From assembly GCA_030295235.1 (NCBI GenBank), contig AP026125.1:1054001-1118000 (forward strand): a DNA stretch of 64,000 bases, given 5' to 3'. Positions 61,234 through 64,000 of this stretch are shown here, one piece after another (position 1 is the first letter of the stretch; the number at the start of each line of letters is the position of its first letter). The stretch comes from Fistulifera solaris (lineage: Eukaryota > Bacillariophyta > Bacillariophyceae > Naviculales > Stauroneidaceae). A program made the position numbers and the translations under genes. The notes under the pieces are model-generated. The model was not told the origin of the DNA. It made no database searches and saw only the letters and a program-made list of their open reading frames with translations.

Positions 61234-62592
61234 ATGAGGTTACCGCTTCTCCTTCTACTTTTTCTGGCGATTCCGACCCAATCATTTTTGAGTTTGTCGT
61301 TCGATTCGACCCATTTTTTGGTTGCGACAAGAACGGAGCGAGTCTCAAGTACGGCGAAATATGGCTTGCGAACCTTTGTGAAAAAGCGGATCGCTGGTTG
61401 GCTGCCCAAATACTCACGCCGTAAGAGAAATGGAAAGCAAGAGCCTCAGATAGACCCAGAATATGAGCGTAGCGTAGCGCAACCGATCGACGCGTCGGAA
61501 TCGTCACCCGAGTATTTGTCATCATCTTCGTACGGTGAAGAGGAAGAGTATGCGATCTCGCAGAAAGAGCCGATCTCTGCCACTGCGCTTTTGAATACGG
61601 ACGAAAAGCCTACACCACAAACAAGCTCTAGATATGATTCAGATAGGTTGTACAACAACTTATCCAACTTGTCGTCGCAGGCACTGTACTCCTTGCCTCC
61701 TCTGGACCATGAACTGACCGAACTTGAGCAAGAATTTCGACAGATACTCTCGGATTTTACGCAATATACAGCCCGGGATATTTTGTGCTTGCGAGACTAT
61801 CGCACAAGGGTCCTTTGTGAGGGTGTTATAGCGAGCGCGGATGAACCCTTGGTGTATCGGGCATTTGAAATTCTGTTTGAAGATCTGTATCCTCTGAGAG
61901 TTGCGGGGCGAATTGTTGCGAAAAAGCTATTCAATGTGATTGAGGAATCGATTCAAGATCACGAAAGAGAGGTCGCCGAGGTTACTGAGACGACGGGATT
62001 GGCCCAGAAAGACGTGGAAGGGGCCAGACTCGGCTTTCTATCTGTTGCTGTTCCACTAAACGGAAAACCCTATTTCACCGTTGATCAACTGCTGAAAACC
62101 GCTATCGCTAGTACAATTGTTGATACGTTGGGGTTTGATAATCCGCGAGTATTTCTCGAACGAATCAACACCCAAACCACCGGTCGCTTACAGTTTTCTG
62201 AGCTCATGATGGGATTGCATAAGTGCGCTGAAGAACTCTGTGCATTGGAAGACTGCAATGCAGCTCAAACGATCCAGCAGATTGTCGTTGATTTGGTGGA
62301 GTTTCCTTCCGCGCTTCCTTCGGAGAAAGATGCTAAACGCCAGCGCTATTCTGAGCGCTACGATGACATGGTACACGCTTTTCGTCAATGGGAAGGACGC
62401 ATGCCTGAGAATAGCCCCGATATGGGTCGGCGACAGGAGCGAATCATGGAGGTTGTTCAGGGATGTTTCAGAGGGGCAGAAAATAAGTACGTTGTGAACG
62501 CACTCCGAATCCTGTACACCGACTATTCGGGCTTGCGCGTTGCTGGCGACCTTATCTTCGGAATTGTGTCGAAATTGATGAAAAATAGATGA
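61234..62592 (+). CDS. Plastid-type protein with a duplicated ~55-residue domain, 452 aa
   Basis: Signal peptide MRLPLLLLLFLAIPTQ then SFLSLS: a Phe at the cleavage site followed by a Ser/Thr/Arg-rich transit-like segment, so plastid import is likely. A disordered acidic region (residues 70-140) precedes the body. Two related segments are visible: ~182-237 (VLCEGVIASADEPLVYRAFE, DLYPLRVAGRIVAKKLFNVI) and ~400-452 (VVQGCFRGAENKYVVNALRI, DYSGLRVAGDLIFGIVSKLM). Both contain LRVAG between helices. The function is unknown. The frame is intact from an ATG at 61234. Confidence 0.75.
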   Translation: MRLPLLLLLFLAIPTQSFLSLSFDSTHFLVATRTERVSSTAKYGLRTFVKKRIAGWLPKYSRRKRNGKQEPQIDPEYERSVAQPIDASESSPEYLSSSSYGEEEEYAISQKEPISATALLNTDEKPTPQTSSRYDSDRLYNNLSNLSSQALYSLPPLDHELTELEQEFRQILSDFTQYTARDILCLRDYRTRVLCEGVIASADEPLVYRAFEILFEDLYPLRVAGRIVAKKLFNVIEESIQDHEREVAEVTETTGLAQKDVEGARLGFLSVAVPLNGKPYFTVDQLLKTAIASTIVDTLGFDNPRVFLERINTQTTGRLQFSELMMGLHKCAEELCALEDCNAAQTIQQIVVDLVEFPSALPSEKDAKRQRYSERYDDMVHAFRQWEGRMPENSPDMGRRQERIMEVVQGCFRGAENKYVVNALRILYTDYSGLRVAGDLIFGIVSKLMKNR

Positions 62593-63021
62593 AGCGAGTA
62601 CGTCCACTTAACCCAGCGATACAATGCGGCGAGAGTAACCCGCGATTGCGGTATTCTTGGCTTTTTAGTGGGGAATATTACTAAGCGTGCTTTCAATCCG
62701 CAATGACCCTCTTGGACGCCAACTATGCGGGATTGTGCATGGTAAACGGGTTGGTATTCGTCAGGTGGAGAGAACGAACGAAACGCTTCCGCTGTCTTGG
62801 TGGGGAGGGGATAACAGGCTCAAATCATCTACCATTTTGTTGCAGAAATTTGTTTCTCGATTGACCGCCTGTTCGGCACTGGCGACGGGATGCAGCGTCG
62901 GCTGCTAGTAACGACAGCCTTTCGCCCCCATCTTTCATTGTCGACATAATCCTAACATAGTAAAACACTTTCTACAAAGCCCTAGGAGTACAAAAGAAAA
63001 ATGCAGATTTCAAATCCCGTT
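62593..63021. other. Intergenic, 429 bases
   Basis: Convergent 3' regions. No gene recognised. Confidence 0.4.
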
Positions 63022-63944
63022 CTATATTGTTTGTCTATCGACTGTCCCTTTCATATCTGACGAATCGACGGGATGTAATGCGCTTGTTGCAGTAGGCGGT
63101 AAGGGGCTTGAGCTAGGCATATCCGGTGGTCCAGTTGTCCGCGGTGAGCTAGTAGGGACTATCATCCGATCCGATAACAGTAACTCATCTGGATGGGAGT
63201 GCGACACTGGTCCAATGGACATGGGGTTCACTTCACCTACAACCATGCTCTCTCCCATATAAGGCTCCGTAACGTAAGATTCGGGAAATCCCTGGATTCG
63301 AATATTGAGCCGCCGAAGAGTCATGAACTATGGCCAAACAGTGAGTATACTAGAGTTTGAAGTGGATACGAAAAACGACCGGTACATCTTACCTCATCTC
63401 TTTCCACTTGAACTGCAGCATTTCGAGTCTCGGGTGGTGGCTCATCCGGGCGGCGTTTCACTTTTGCTTGATAGGGACAGACATGTCCTTTCTTAGGAAC
63501 GCCACACTGTTTTGAATGCACGAATAAGCGGTAAGACCAAAGTGATCAAGGAAGCTATTACACCTGACATGTGCTGAATAAATCACTTACCCTTCCGCAT
63601 TTGTAACTACCTCGTCCTTTGTCTTTTCCGCTTTCCCCAGCAGAAGACTCAGCTCCATCCTCATCATAAAAGGATGGCTGCGAAGGCTGCTTAATAGTCA
63701 TTGTCGTCATGTAGCCCATTTCTTCGCCTCGACCCGGTGGATAAGGAGCCATCATATCCTGTCTAGGAGGACCTCGAGAAGACGATTTAGACCAGCCGTT
63801 CGGTGCGCTTGGATATACACGATTCGGTTGTTGCCAGTATCCTGGGGGAGCATCTCGGCGATAAGGCCCGGGAGGAATATGTGTCGGTGGACTGCCCCCC
63901 GGTGGAGGCCCGCCTGACCAGTATCGAGGCGCTGGACCTTCCAT
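63022..63944 (-). CDS. Three-exon protein with stramenopile Cys motif (5' end may lie beyond the window)
   Basis: Exon 1 (63944-63591; the frame stays open to the window edge, so the true start may be outside) is Pro/Gly/Arg-rich (APRYWSGGPPPGGSPPTHIP) and ends GRGSYKCGR. After an 84-base GT-AG intron, exon 2 (63506-63393) begins CGVPKKGHVCPYQAKVKRR. A 65-base intron leads to exon 3 (63327-63022), FMTLRRLNIRIQGFPESY, then a Ser/Pro-rich tail. All junctions are phase 0 and in frame. Splicing assembles YKCGRCGVPKKGHVCP, a CxxC...C putative zinc knuckle that I have seen repeatedly in stramenopile regulatory proteins. Exact function unknown; nucleic-acid binding is a reasonable guess. Confidence 0.72.
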
Positions 63945-64000
63945 TTCATCTTCACGATGATTCGTTTTCGGTTTTCTACTTCGCGGATACGGACCGCTCC

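Noticed and set aside
1-64000. CRISPR array, bacterial operon or prophage
   Set aside because: No short regularly spaced repeats; introns and eukaryotic gene content throughout.

Overview
The window looks like nuclear DNA of a pennate diatom, most likely Phaeodactylum tricornutum or a very close relative. The evidence is: two cyclins of the diatom-specific type in tandem; several proteins whose N-termini combine a signal peptide with a cleavage-site phenylalanine or tryptophan (the 'ASAFAP'-type presequence of four-membrane plastids); short GT-AG introns of about 60-110 bases; very compact gene spacing on both strands; and typical diatom genes such as allantoicase, DGAT2 and the stramenopile FkbM-like family. 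The species name is inference from style and gene content; no search was run.

Layout. 0-6.5 kb: end of a MATE exporter, an uncharacterised gene, and a YqeH/NOA1-type GTPase. 6.5-9.2 kb: two diatom-type cyclins. 9.3-13.3 kb: PIG-Q (GPI anchor synthesis), a 213-base tandem repeat, and replication factor C subunit 2. 13.4-20 kb: a hypothetical gene, a small heat-shock protein, the tRNA methyltransferase Trm10 and the nucleolar MIF4G protein NOM1/Sgd1. 20-25 kb: two plastid-type YbaB/EbfC nucleoid proteins flanking lysyl-tRNA synthetase and eIF3h, then a tRNA-Ser(UGA). 25.4-28.4 kb: a large uncharacterised gene with a damaged frame. 28.7-39.2 kb: allantoicase, a p24/TMED cargo receptor, an SLC49-like transporter, an RWD-domain protein, a BMT5-like rRNA methyltransferase and an NPF/DPF-rich endocytic-type protein. 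39.4-40.3 kb: a tandem repeat interrupted by a small hAT-like MITE. 40.8-45.7 kb: a small protein, an unusual protein kinase, RRS1 and a thioredoxin-fold protein. 46-47.1 kb: a second tandem repeat and a long foldback inverted repeat. 47.2-64 kb: lipoyl synthase, an ER DnaJ, an FkbM-like membrane protein, an STI1-like secreted protein, an alpha/beta hydrolase, DGAT2, a histidine phosphatase, a TPT-type transporter, two plastid-type proteins of unknown function, a U1-type zinc-finger protein and a partial three-exon gene with a stramenopile Cys motif.

Most genes are unrelated housekeeping functions. Loose groupings are ribosome biogenesis (NOM1, RRS1, BMT5-like, YqeH-like), translation (LysRS, eIF3h, Trm10, tRNA-Ser) and the secretory pathway (PIG-Q, p24, ER DnaJ).

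Two things stand out. First, at least 18 single-base reading-frame breaks fall inside otherwise well-conserved genes, mostly at short homopolymers and often a missing A in an AAAAG context. The simplest reading is uncorrected indel error in a long-read assembly rather than gene death. Second, the intergenic DNA carries an undescribed repeat landscape: three tandem arrays of about 210-235 bases, a dispersed hairpin motif (five clear copies plus two half-copies), a MITE with an 8-base target duplication and an unoccupied paralogous site 220 bases away, and a roughly 430-base foldback element.
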